Below, in pieces: positions 50,530-61,836 of a stretch of 64,000 nucleotides of DNA. Each line of letters begins with the position of its first letter. Position 1 is the stretch's first letter. Source of the DNA: Tetragonia tetragonoides (Eukaryota > Streptophyta > Magnoliopsida > Caryophyllales > Aizoaceae); assembly GCA_038025085.1 (NCBI GenBank), contig CM076153.1:558001-622000 (forward strand), written 5' to 3'. Below the pieces are notes generated by a model. The model was not told where the DNA came from and ran no database searches. It worked only from the letters and a program-made list of their open reading frames with translations. The position numbers and the translations under genes were made by a program.

Positions 50530-50765
50530 TCCTATTGAAGCAGCATCACAGTTTCAACCATCCAGTCATCCTGTTTCCTTTTCTTCTTTATCTTGTGGGT
50601 CTTTTCTTCCATGGGCCACAATTGGCTTTTGTAGTTGCATTTCTTAGGAGGGAAAATTGGGTTGCCAAACCAAAAAATCATTTCTTTCTTTCAAATTTTC
50701 CCGATCAAAAAAACAGTTTTGAGTGTTTTCCACTTCATAGCTAAATTGGGACAATCTTTCATCAT

Positions 50766-53700
50766 CTCATGTCCTCTAGGGATGTCCCATACAATGTAGT
50801 GTGAAAATATTCACCTTTGTTCCGGAGCCTCCCGCAAGCTCAAAGAACGTGGATTATAGCCTTTATTTTCGGCTTTCCGGGGCTCGGGTGTCACTTTTGC
50901 CCAAACTTCTCCGAGTGGTCTACCATGACCCTAGAGAACCCTTGCTGCCTCGGGAAGGTCATCCGGATCCCGAGACTTCGATATCACCCATGTCTTTGGT
51001 GTCCCAACTCTTACACCAATGTCCCGTAAAACGCCCTTCCAAGCCTATTAGGGACTGGATAAGCGACCCCAAAGGCTTCCCATGTCCCATAGGGGTGTTC
51101 CGTGTGATGTGGTGAAAAAATATACACCTTCGTTTTGGGGCCTCCGTTAAGCCCAAGAAACGTGGATTATAGCCTTCGTTTTCGGCTTCCTAGTGCCCGG
51201 GTGTCATTTTTGCCTTAACTTTTCCGGGGGGTTTATCATGACCCTAGAGGACCCTCGGTGCCCAGGGAGGGTCATGCGAATCCCAGAACTTTGATTTCAG
51301 CCATATCACCCATGCGGCCATGCCTTTAGTGTTCCAACTCTTACACACCAGTGTCTTGTAAGACGGCCTTCCAAGTCTATTAGGGACCGGATAATCGACC
51401 CCGAGGGCCTCCCATGTCCCCTAGGAGTGTTCCGTGCGATGTGGTGCGAAAATATCCGTCTTCGTTCCGGGGCCTCTCGGAAGCCCGAAAAACGTGGATT
51501 ATAGCCTTCATTTTCGGCTTCCGGGGGCCCGAGTGTCATTTTTGCCCAAACTTCTCCGGGAGGTTTATCATGACTCTAAAGAACCCTCGGTATTTCGAGA
51601 GGGTCATCCGGACCTCCGAACTTCGTTATCACCCATGCATTCGGGGTAGACGCCCTCACATTATTGTCCCGTAAAAACGCCTTTACAAGCCTATCAAGGA
51701 CCCGATAACGGACCCTGGGGGCCTCTTAGGTACCCTAAGGGTGTCCCGTGCTATGTGGTCCGAAAATATCCACCTTCGCTCCGGGGCCTCCCGCAAGCCC
51801 AAAAAAGTGGATTATAACCTTCGTTTTCGGCTTCCTAGAGCCCGGGTGTCATTTTTGCCCAAACTTTTCCGGGGGATCTATGATGGCCCTAGAGGACCCT
51901 CGGTGCCCAGGGAGGGTCATCCGGATCCCTGATCTTTGATATCAGCCATATCACCCATGCGACCGTGCCTTTAGGTGGTGTTTACTACCTTGCAATCAAA
52001 TGCTTGCAATGCAATCATTTTATAGGGTAGTTGGAAGGTGGAAAATGAAGGAGGGGGAGGAAGGAGATAGGAAAAGTGAGGTTGATTACATCATTCAACA
52101 TAATCACCATTACAAGGGAAAAGTTGAGCAATTGTGATTACAATGAATGATGCAACCAACCCCACTTTTTCATCCCTCTCATCCCACTCCTTCACTTTTC
52201 ACCCCACATTTACTCTACAAAATGATTGCATTGCATTACATTTGATTGCAAGCTAGTAAACGAGGCCTTAGTGTTCCAACTCTCACACCAGTGTCCTATA
52301 AGACGGTCTTCCAAGCCTATTAGGGACCGGATAAGCGACCCCGAGGGCCTCCCATGTACCCTAAGAGTGTTCCTTGCGATGTGGTGCGAAAATATCCGCC
52401 TTCATTCCAGGGCCTCTCGGAAGCCCGAAAAACGTGGATTATAACCTTCATTTTTGGCTTTCGGGGCTCGATTGTCGTCATTTTTGCCCAAACTTCTCCG
52501 GGAGGTTTATCACGACTCTAAAGAACCCTCGGTGCTCCGAGAGGGTCATCTGGATCCCCGAACTTTGTTATCACCCATGCATTCGGTTTACCGACCCTTA
52601 CATTGGTGTCTCGTAAAAATGCCTTTACAAGCCCATCAGGGACCCGATAACGGACCCTGGGGGCCTCTTAGGTACCCTAAGGGTGTTCCGTGCGATGTCG
52701 TGCGAAATTATCCACCTTCGTTTTGGTGCCTCAAGAAACGTGGATTATAGCCTTCGTTTTCGACTTCCTAGGGTCCGGGTGTCATTTTTGCCTTAACTTT
52801 TCCGGGGGATCTATCATATGACCCTAGAGGACCCTCAGTGCACAGGGAGGGTCATATGGATCCCAGAACTTTGATTTCAACCATATCACCCATGCGGCCA
52901 TGCCTTTAGTGCTCCAACTCTTATACACCACTGTCCTGTAAGACGCCCTTCCATGCCTATTAGGGATCGGATAAGCCACCCCGAAGGCCTCCCATGTCCC
53001 CTAGGGGTGTTCCGTGCGATGTGGTGCGAAAATATCCGCCTTCGTTCCCGGGGCTTCTCGGAAGCCCGAAAAACGTGGATAGCCTTCATTTTCGGCTTCC
53101 GGGGCCCGAGTGTCATTTTTGCCCAAACTTCTCCGGGAGGTTTATCATGACTCTAGAAGACCCTCGGTGCTACGAGAGAGTCATTCGGTCCCCTGAACTT
53201 TGTTATCACCCTTGCAATCGGTGTATATGCCCTTACATTGGTGTCCCGTAAAAACGCCATTACAAGGCTATCAGGGACCCGATAACGGACACTGGGGCCT
53301 CTTAGGTACCTTAAAGGTGTCATGTGCGATGTGGTGCGAAAATATCCATCTTCGTTCCGGGGCTTCCCGAAAGGCCAAAAAACGTAGATTATAGCCTTCG
53401 TTTTCGGCTCCCTAGGGCTCGGGTGTCATTTTTGCCCAAACTTTTTCGGGGGGTCTATGATGACCCTAGAGGACCCTCGGTGCCCAGTGAGGGTCATCCG
53501 GATCCAAGAACTTTGATATCAGCCATACCACCCATGCGACCATGCCTTTAGTATTATTCCAACTCTTACACCAATGTCATGTAAGACGTCCTTCCATGCC
53601 TATTAGGGATCGGATAAGCGACATCGAGGGCCTCCGATGTCTACTAGGGGTGTTCCGTACGATGTGGTGCGAAAATATCCGCCTTCGTTCCAGGGCCTCT

Positions 53701-54175
53701 CGGAAGCCTAAAAAACGTGGATTATAGCCTTTGTTTTCGGCTTCCGGGGGCCCGGGTATCATTTTTGGCCAAACGTCTCCGGGTGGTTTTTCATGACTCT
53801 AGAGGACCCTCGGTGCTCCGAGAGGGTCATCTGGACCCCCAAACTTCGTTATCCCCCATGCATTCGGTGTTCCGGCCTTTAAATTGGTGTCCCGTAAAAA
53901 CGTCTTTACAAGCCTATCAGGGACCCGATAACGTACCCTGGGGCCCTCTTAGGTACCCTAAGGGTGTCCCGTACAATGTGATACGAAAATATCCACCTTC
54001 GTTCCGGGGCCTCCCGGAAGCCCAAAAAACGTGGATTATAACCTTTGATTTTCGGCTTTCCAGGGCCCGGTTTTCGTTTTAGCCCAAATTTCTCTAGGGG
54101 GTCTATAGTCACTTTAGAAGACCTCCGATGCCTCTGAACGGTCATCCAAGTCCCCTAAACTTCAATTTCACCCAT
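50766..54175 (+). repeat. Satellite block 2: A/B dimeric arrangement of the 312-bp family
   Basis: The first units (landmarks near 50776, 51083, 51411) are A-like. From 51411 on, A units (cctaggRgtgtt or its variant near 51411, 52352, 52983, 53633) alternate with B units (aggtaccctaagggtgt near 51728, 52668, 53300, 53945). A-to-A distance is about 630-650 bp once the MITE is removed. Units share aacgtggattata and gtcatttttgcccaaac with block 1 and have the same orientation. Open frames inside are by-products of period length. Confidence 0.93.
51974..52267. mobile_element. Tourist-like (PIF/Harbinger) MITE inserted in satellite
   Basis: TSD TTA at 51971-51973 and 52268-52270. The ends are inverted: GGTGGTGTTTACT and AGTAAACGAGGCC, each with a gcaatcaaatg and atgcaatcatttt block inward. 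294 bp, non-coding. Removing it restores a normal satellite unit (gcctttagtgttcc), so insertion came after the array formed. Confidence 0.9.
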
Positions 54176-54623
54176 AAAACATAGGACTTGGGACATAATG
54201 GGCAGGGACATGGGCCAGTCTCCCAAGGAGTGTCTCTAAACATTTCTATTAATTACAGATTCCCAACAAGCACCACTCTAACTCATCATGAAGGCCAAAT
54301 ATGCTTTTCTCTATATATTCCTTTCCCTTCAAGGATTTTGTCAATGATGATAGATCACCTTAATTAAGCAAACTTTGTGGTTTAAATTTTCTACAGTTTA
54401 GATAGGGTGAAGCTGAAGTATGTTTCTTTTCATATAAGTGAACTTCTTGTTACGTGTCACATTCAAGCTGGCACCTAATGCTTTGTGGTCCATGGCCTTG
54501 CGGAAAAACTGTGTTTTTTTTTTCCTTTTTCAAAACAATCTTCATAAATTTTCTTTTGTATAGAATCTTGTTATATGTCCTAATCTTAATATACTCATTT
54601 GAGCTTTGTTTTACTTTCTGAAG
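54176..54623. other. Unique sequence between satellite block 2 and transporter exons
   Basis: No first exon or start codon for the transporter can be found here. It contains the left arm (54339-54369) of the 31-bp inverted repeat. Confidence 0.6.
54339..54369 (+). repeat. Left arm of 31-bp inverted repeat bounding the 4.3-kb gene segment
   Basis: This matches the reverse complement of 58664-58694 at 30 of 31 positions (single A/G difference at 54366). It begins tgtcaatgatgatagatcac. Confidence 0.9.
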
Positions 54624-56371
54624 GTAGAGCCCTGGAGGAACTAAGAGGTTCTCTGTACAATGACCTTCGAACTTCAGAATCCGCTAAGCGGCTCCAGCAG
54701 CGGTTTTGTGGCCCTGCTGTGGCTATGTCCTTCAATTTCATGGTTGCGGTTGGGATAATCCTCACTAACAAATTGGTACATATTTTTAAAACAACATATT
54801 ATAAATGTCGCTTCACATATTATATGCCTAGTAAACTTGTTGAGAAATTTCGAGTATGAATGATGCTAGCTGCATGTTGTAGGGAACCCAGCAGAAGGTG
54901 TAAAGACTTGATTTTGGTATAACTTGATGACTGATTAATGTAACTGTATGTTCTTCATTGCGTGTTAATAACAGGTGATGGGAAGAGTGGGATTCAATTT
55001 CCCTATTTTCCTCACACTAATCCATTATACAGTATCATGGACTTTGATGGCCTTGTTCAAAGCATTATCTTGGCTCCCAGCTTCACCACCTTCAAAGGCT
55101 ACACCTTTTTCTTCTCTCTTCTCTCTCGGTTTTGTTATGGCTCTTTCCAATGGCCTCGCCAATACTAGTCTCAAGCATAACAGGTTTCCTCTTTCAAACA
55201 CCCCATTGTTTCTCCAATTATCTCAAGATACACTCAATAATGTAATTAGTAGCTTTTCACATCATTGATAGTGTTTTCTGTTTCCCTTCTGATTTCTTTC
55301 TGCAGTGTTGGGTTTTATCAGATGTCGAAGATTGCAGTAACTCCAACCATAGTTCTCACTGAGTTCATCCTCTTCCGGAAGGCCATTTCTTACAACAAGG
55401 TGTCTCTTGTAACCTTTCTGGGTATATGTCAATAAATCGGCGTTTTCAACCTGAATAACTCTTACCTTTTCTTCTGTGGCACATGTAGGTTATAGCTTTA
55501 GCCATTGTGTCGGTAGGTGTGGCAGTGGCAACAGTGACAGATTTAGAATTTAATGTCTTCGGTGCCTGTGTCGCTATTGCTTGGATAGTTCCTAGTGCAG
55601 TGAACAAGATTCTCTGGTAAAATCTGCAACAGCAGAGCAACTGGACTGCCCTAGCGTAAGAAACTCGGTTTATTAATCCATTTGATCTTATTAGAGAATG
55701 GATTAGCTCACTGAGTATTTTTCTGACATTGTAAATTAGTTAGTGATCATAAGTAAATACAACCTTCTACGTGCAGATTGATGTGGAAGACAACTCCAGT
55801 AACAATCTTCTTCTTACTAGCTCTAATGCCCTGGCTAGATCCTCCTGGAGTTTTGTCCTTCGAGTGGAACATCAGTAACTCATTGGCTTGTGGTATCAGC
55901 TGTCCTTGGCTTCCTCTTACAGTGGTCTGGAGCTTTAGCACTGGGGTAAATTCAGAACTTCAAAAATTTTCCTTTCCACAACTTTCCACTTCTTTAGGCA
56001 TATTCAGAACTGGAAATCAGCATTGATTTATATTATCATCCACTTCCGGAACTTAACGTGAAACTTGTCTCGTTTTTGTGAAATGCAGGGCGACTTCAGC
56101 CACATCTCATGTCGTTCTAGGGCAATTCAAGACCTGTGTAATCCTGCTCGGAGGCTATGTACTGTTCAGTTCAGATCCAGGACCCTTAAGTCTTTGCGGA
56201 GCAGTTGCAGCCTTGGGTGGCATGTCAGTTTACACATCTCTCAGTCTTAATGAGTCTCCTGAAAGTGTAGCCAAGCAGAATCTGAGTCAGAATCAGCCCC
56301 TGAAACCTAAATCTGATATTGAAGAAGACGAGGAAAAAGCAGATGTAAAGAGTGTCTCAAGTGCTGACTGA
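54624..56371 (+). pseudogene. Nucleotide-sugar/triose-phosphate-type transporter, disabled
   Basis: Drug/metabolite transporter superfamily, a multi-pass Golgi/ER nucleotide-sugar-transporter-like protein; by memory closest to Arabidopsis nucleotide-sugar uncharacterized transporter 1. Exons: 54624-54775, 54975-55183, 55306-55399, 55489-55655, 55777-55945 and 56089-56371. Recognisable segments: NFMVAVGIILTNK, NFPIFLTLIHYTVSW, VGFYQMSKIAVTPTIVLTEF, VGVAVATVTDLEF, NKILW and HVVLGQFKTC. Lesions: no start codon or first exon is visible before 54624. An in-frame TAA at 55618-55620 follows NKILW, where the family has Ser. Near 55887-55893 one extra base shifts the frame before VSAVLGFLLQWSGALALG. 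GTAAAA at 55617 could act as a new donor, but that would not rescue the frame. It ends in an acidic tail, tail to tail with the CCDC22 fragment. Confidence 0.88.
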
Positions 56372-57175
56372 TCAATCAGGTAGCGGTTCTCAAGGGAGTG
56401 TGTGAAACAGTGCTTGAGCAAAGCATGAACAGTACAGCAGAGTAAAGAGAGGGGAAAATCAAACAGCTACTCACATTAGCTTGGAAAGGAATCGTGTACA
56501 GAGAAAAATTATAAATTTCAGAGTTCACACTGCTTTTTTTATTTCCCTTCTCCACTGAGCAGCAAACCCTGCCACAAATAAATCTAGTCTATTTACATGC
56601 TCTTCAGTCTTCATCTTGGTGAGGGGAGGATTTCGAAGAGAAGAAACAGACTTGTGGATCATGAATTGTTGAAGCTAATTTCATTCAACCAATTACAATT
56701 AGTATAACCAACCTACTGTTTTCACAACATTTCAATATACAGTAACGATTTCAAAATGTTAAGAAACACAAGTGATTCAAATGTTCATCAGCCGAACTTT
56801 TCCATATTCATTGCTGTGCTCAGAAGTCAGGGTTTCTGGCATCGCTAAGGAGTAAGGACCAGAAGTCAGAACCTTATGCTGTCTGAATCTGCTAACACGA
56901 ATGGCAGAACCGCAGAAGCCTTCACAGCATGAGACAGAAGGCTCTTTCTCTTGAAACAAAAATGTACACCAGTAGAAAGAATTCAAATGAAAAGGAATAA
57001 ATTGTGTATATATTGCAAACCTTTTGTTATTATGTATAAATGAATCAAGTTTTCTTTTTTTTGTTTTTGTTTTTGATAATTATGCATAAATGAATCAAGT
57101 TAAATTCGGGTACTTACAAATCTTGCATAACAAAACTAAATCATCTACAAAGAAATTTGTAAGAGCTGAGCTACA
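56372..57175. other. Convergent 3' flanks, no gene seen
   Basis: This region holds the 3' UTRs of the transporter (plus) and the CCDC22 homologue (minus). A 69-codon minus-strand frame at 56777-56986 has no recognisable motif. Confidence 0.5.
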
Positions 57176-58529
57176 TCAATGCTTTTGATTTTGGAGGGTT
57201 TTCTCTAGACTTTCATTCTCCATCCTCATGGCATCAAGATCTGCTTGCAGTTTATCCATATCCAAACGGCGGGAGGCAATCAATGAAAGCCTAGATTCAA
57301 GTTCTGCAACTTCCCTTTGAGCTTTATTAGTTGCAAGGATCTTCTCGCGGATCTCCTCAAAGCTCTCATGAATACTTGTTAGTAGCCGGTAAGCTTGATG
57401 ACCTACAGAGCCTTTCTTTGCTTCCCTGAAGAGACAAAATTCAGTACTTTAAAAGATGACCCCATTTATTTTAGACAGCAAAATTGAAGACAGGAAGAGA
57501 AATAAGGGAGAAGGAAAATCTTTGACTGATAAATTAAATTATAGCAAATATGTAGTCTGAAGATTACAGAGCAATCCGCATTTGACAGCAATTCTCACCT
57601 GAATACCTTTTCACCAACCACTGCATATGTTCGATGAAGGCGTTCCTCAATTGAATTGCTCTCTAACTTAAGCTCCCTTGTGTCTTTTAAGATGCAATCA
57701 GTATCAGCATCCAATTTCCTACTGTTCTTCGTAATCTCAGTGATTCTTTGGATATAAGATCTCCTAGAAGCAACTTTTGGCTGCTTTTCCAGATCAGCAG
57801 CAAGTTTAGCACACTCTTCCTCCCTTTTAGGCAAAATACATCCAAGGGAACGATGAATCATTAACAAAGGCAAACATCAGAGAGCAGACATTTGAATGAA
57901 AATATTCTTAAGTGAGTAAAAATAAAAGGAGAAAAACCAAACCAGTCCATATAGGCCTGGGAGTCATGATTTATGTACGTTAATCTGCCGTGATTTCAAA
58001 TTATTTTCTATGCCTAGGGACCATAACTAGAGATACCTACATGGTTTCATTCTCAGAGAATTTAGAACTAATGTAGATAATATAGAGTTGGTTTTTCTAT
58101 AGTTCAAAGTTAAAAGGAATTTGCCAACAACCTCACAAGTAACAACCTAGAGCCTACTCATTTATGCTCACTCATCCTTGGTGGTGAGTGCAACAAAAGT
58201 GAGTTGGTTTTTCTAATGCCTATTCATTTTCAATGTGGACGCCCAGACATGCAGCACATAGACAGCATTCGTATTATGAACAATCCACAATGAGGTACAG
58301 TTCCATCTTTTCTAGAGCACTTGGGTAATTTTTGAGAGGACTTTGGTACTAATCAGTACAGTGAAGTTTAAAGCATAAGTGTAATTTCTCAGAGCATATA
58401 AGCTACTGGCACACACCTCCTTCTGATTTCGGATAAAACAGAATCCAACTCCATTTCATTCGCTTTCAGCTGTTGCAGTTTAAGATGACCGGCAGCGTTA
58501 GTTGCACAAAAGGATTCCAGAAGATTCCA
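57176..58529 (-). pseudogene. CCDC22 homologue, C-terminal three exons only
   Basis: CCDC22 is the coiled-coil subunit of the CCC/Commander complex in endosomal recycling; plants have a homologue. Exons: 58529-58417, 57823-57599 and 57425-57176 (TGA), with frames joining cleanly. The sequence is heptad-rich coiled coil: KLQQLKANEMELDSVLSEIR, AADLEKQPK, RSYIQRITEITKNSRKLDAD, ESNSIEERLHRTYAVV, QAYRLLTSIHESFEEIREKI and ending LEKTLQNQKH. The N-terminal calponin-homology-like half is missing. Satellite begins at 58695, 165 bp upstream of the first exon seen. Either the gene was cut off by rearrangement, or its other exons lie beyond a satellite-filled intron of over 5 kb outside the window. No stops occur inside the exons. 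Confidence 0.8.
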
Positions 58530-58663
58530 CCTTTACCCTTCCAAAGGCTTCCTAGAAACATCCCTGCAAAGTTACCAATACATTCTCAGTATCTTATCAA
58601 CCTGCTTATGCTGATCTAAACCCACCAAGTCTCAACTCTGGTCAGAGCATCTCCTGAATAGCA

Positions 58664-58694
58664 GCTCAATTAAGGTGATCTATCATCATTGACA
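58664..58694 (-). repeat. Right arm of 31-bp inverted repeat
   Basis: Reverse complement of 54339-54369 with one mismatch. It abuts satellite block 3 directly. Confidence 0.9.
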
Positions 58695-61600
58695 GTATCA
58701 GCCATATCACCTATGTGATCATGACTTTAGTGTTCCAACTCTCACACCAGTTTCCTATAAGACGACCTTCCAAGCCCATTAGGGACCGGATAAGCGACCC
58801 CGAGGGCCTTCCATGTACCCTAGGAGTGTTCCGTGCAATTTGGTGCGAAAATATCCGCCTTCGTTCCAGGGCCTCTCGGAAGCCCGAAAAACGTGGATAG
58901 CCTTCATTTTCGGCTTCCGAGGGCTTGGGTGTCATTTTTGCCCAAACTTCTCCGGGAGGTTTATCATGACTCTAAAAAACCCTAAGTGCTCCGAGAGGGT
59001 CATCCGGACCCCCGAACTTTGTTATCATCCATGCATTCGTTGTACCGGCCCTTACATTGGTGTCCCGTAAAATTGCCTTTACAAGCCCATCACGGACCCG
59101 ATAACGGACCCTGGGGGCCTCATAGGTATCCTAAGGGTGTCTCGTGCGATGTGGTGCGAAAATATCCACTTTCGTTCCGGGGCCTCCCGTAAGCCCAAGA
59201 AACGTGGATTATAGCCATCGTTTTCGGCTTCCTAGAGCTTGGGTGCCATTTTTGCCTTAACTTTTCCGGGGGGTCAATCATGACCTTAGAGTACCCTCGG
59301 TGCCCAGGGAGGGTCATCCGGATCCCAAAACTTTGATTTCAGCCATATCACCCATGCGTCCATGCCTTTAGTGTTCCAACTCTTACACACCAGTGTCTTG
59401 TAAGACGCCTTTCCATGCCTATTAGGGACCGGATAAGCGACCCAAAGGGCCTCCCATGTCCCCTAAGGGTGTTTCGTGCGATGTGGTGCGAAAATATCCG
59501 CCTTCGTTCCGGGGCCTCTCAGAAGCCCGAAAAATGTGGATAGCCTTCATTTTCGGCTTCTGGGGGCCGAGTGTCATTTTCCGGGAGGTTTATCATGACT
59601 CTAGAGGACACTCGGTGCTCCGAGAGAGTCATCCGAACCCCCGAACTTCGTTATCACCCATGCATTCGGTGTACTGGCCCTTACATTGGTGTCCTGCAAA
59701 ACGTCATTACAAGCCTATCAGGGACCCGATAACGGACATTGGGGGCCTCTTAGGTACCCTAAGGGTGTCCTGTGCGATGTGGTGCGAAAATATCCATTTT
59801 CGTTCCGGGGCCTCCCGGAAGCCTAAAAAACGTGGATTATAGCCTTCGTTTTCGGTTTCCTAAGGCCCGGGTGTCATTTTTGCCCAAAATTTTCCGGGAG
59901 GTATATGATGACCCTAGAGGACCCTCGCTACCCAGGGAGGGTCATCCGAATCCCAGAACTTTGATATCAGCCATATCACCCATGCGGCCATGCCTTTAAT
60001 GTTCTAACTCTTACACAAGAGTGTCCTGTAAGACGCCGTTTCAAGCCTATTAGAGACCGGATAAGCGACCCCGAAGGCCTCCCATGTCCCCTAGGGGTGT
60101 TCCGTGCGATGTGGTGCGAAAATATCCGCCTTCGTTCGGGGCCTCTCGGAAGCCCGAAAAACGTGGATTGTAGCCTTCCATTTTGGATTCCGGCGGCCCG
60201 GGTGTCATTTTTGCCCAAACTTCTCATGGAGGTTTATCATGACTCTAGAGGACTCTTGGTACTCCGATAGGGTCATCCGGACCCTCGAACTTCGTTATCA
60301 CCTATGTATTCGGTGTACCGGCCCTTACATTGGTGTCCTGTAAAAACAACTTTACAAGGCTATCAGAGACCTGATAACAAGACCCTAGGGGCCTCTTAGG
60401 TACCCTAAGGGTGTCCCGTGCAATGTGATGCAAAAATATTCACATTCGTTTCGTGGCCTTCCGGAAGCCCAAAAAACGTGGATTATAGCCTTCGTTTCCG
60501 GCTTCCTAGGGCCCTGGTGTCATTTTTGCCCAAACTCTTCCGGGGGGTCTATGATGACCCTAGACGACACTCGGCGTCCAGTGAGGGTCATCCGGATTCC
60601 ATAATTTTGATATCAGCCATATCACCCATGCGACTATGCCTTTAGTGTTCCAACTCTTACACCAATGTCATGTAAGACGCCCTTCCATGCCTATTAGGGA
60701 CCGGATAAGCGACCCGAGGGCCTCCCATGTCTACTAGGGCTGTTCCGTACGATGTGGTGCGAAAATATCTGCCTTTCTTTCGGGGCCTCTCAGAAGCCCA
60801 AAAAACATGGATTATAGCCTTTGTTTTCGGCTTCCGGGGGGCGGGTGTCATTTTTTCCCAAACTTCTCCGGGTGGTTATCATGACTCTAGAGAACACTCG
60901 GTGCTCCGAGAGGGTCATCTGGACCCCCGAACTTCGTTATCCCCCATGAATTCGGTGTTCCGGCCTTTAAATTGATGTCCCGTTAAAACGCCATTATAAG
61001 CCTATTAGGGACCCGATAACGGACACCGGGGGCCTCTTAGGTACCCTAAGGGTGTCCTGTGCGATGTGGTGCGAAAATATCCATCTTCGTTCTGGGGCCT
61101 CACGGAAGCCTAAAAAACGTGGATTATATTCGTTTTCGGCTTCCTAGGGCCCGACTGTCATTTTTGCCAAAATTTTCCGGGAGGTATATGATGACCCTAG
61201 AGGATCCTCGGTACACAGGGAGGGTCATCCGGATCCCAGAACTTTGATATCAGCCATATCACCCTTGCGGCCATGCCTTTAGTGTTCTAACTCTTACACA
61301 CCACTGTCATGTAAGACGCCCTTTCAAGCCTATTAGGGACCGGATAAGCGACCCCGAAGGCCTCCCATGTCCCCTAGGGGTGTTCCGTGCGATGTGGTGC
61401 GAAAATATCCGCCTTCGTTCCGGGGCCTCTTGGAAGCCTGGAAAACGTGGATTATAGCCTTCATTTTCGAATTCCAGGGGCCCGAGTGTCATTTTTGCCC
61501 AAACTTCTGCGGGAGGTTTATCATGACTCTAGAGGACTCTCGGTACTCCGATAGGGTCATCCGGACCCTAGAACTTCGTTATCACCCATGCATTCGGTGT

Positions 61601-61836
61601 ACCGGCCCTTACATTGGTGTCCTGGAAAAACAACTTTACAAGGCTATCAAAGACGTGATAACAGACCCTAGGGGCCTCTTAGGTACCCTAAGGGTGTCCC
61701 TTGCAATGTGATGCAAAAACATTCACATTCGTTTCGTGGCCTTCCGGAAGCCCAAAACGTGGATTATAGCCTTCGTTTTCGGCTACCTAGGGCCCAGGTG
61801 TCATTTTTGCCCAAACTTTTCCAGGGGGTCTATGAT
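58695..61836 (+). repeat. Satellite block 3, alternating A/B dimers
   Basis: A landmarks near 58812, 59448, 60080, 60720 and 61362; B landmarks near 59125, 59750, 60403, 61035 and 61682. A-to-A spacing is 632-642 bp. Alternation is strict throughout. One unit near 59580 has an internal deletion. Interrupted at 61836 by the hAT-like element. Confidence 0.94.

Noticed and set aside
51974..52267. Part of the satellite unit
   Set aside because: It has its own inverted ends and a TTA duplication and is missing from all other units, so it is a MITE.
56777..56986. Minus-strand 69-codon frame between the transporter and CCDC22
   Set aside because: No motif, no splice context, and within the convergent 3' flanks.
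50801..61711. Many 60-128-codon frames in satellite blocks 2 and 3
   Set aside because: Same reason: periodic, overlapping and interrupted at unit-to-unit changes.
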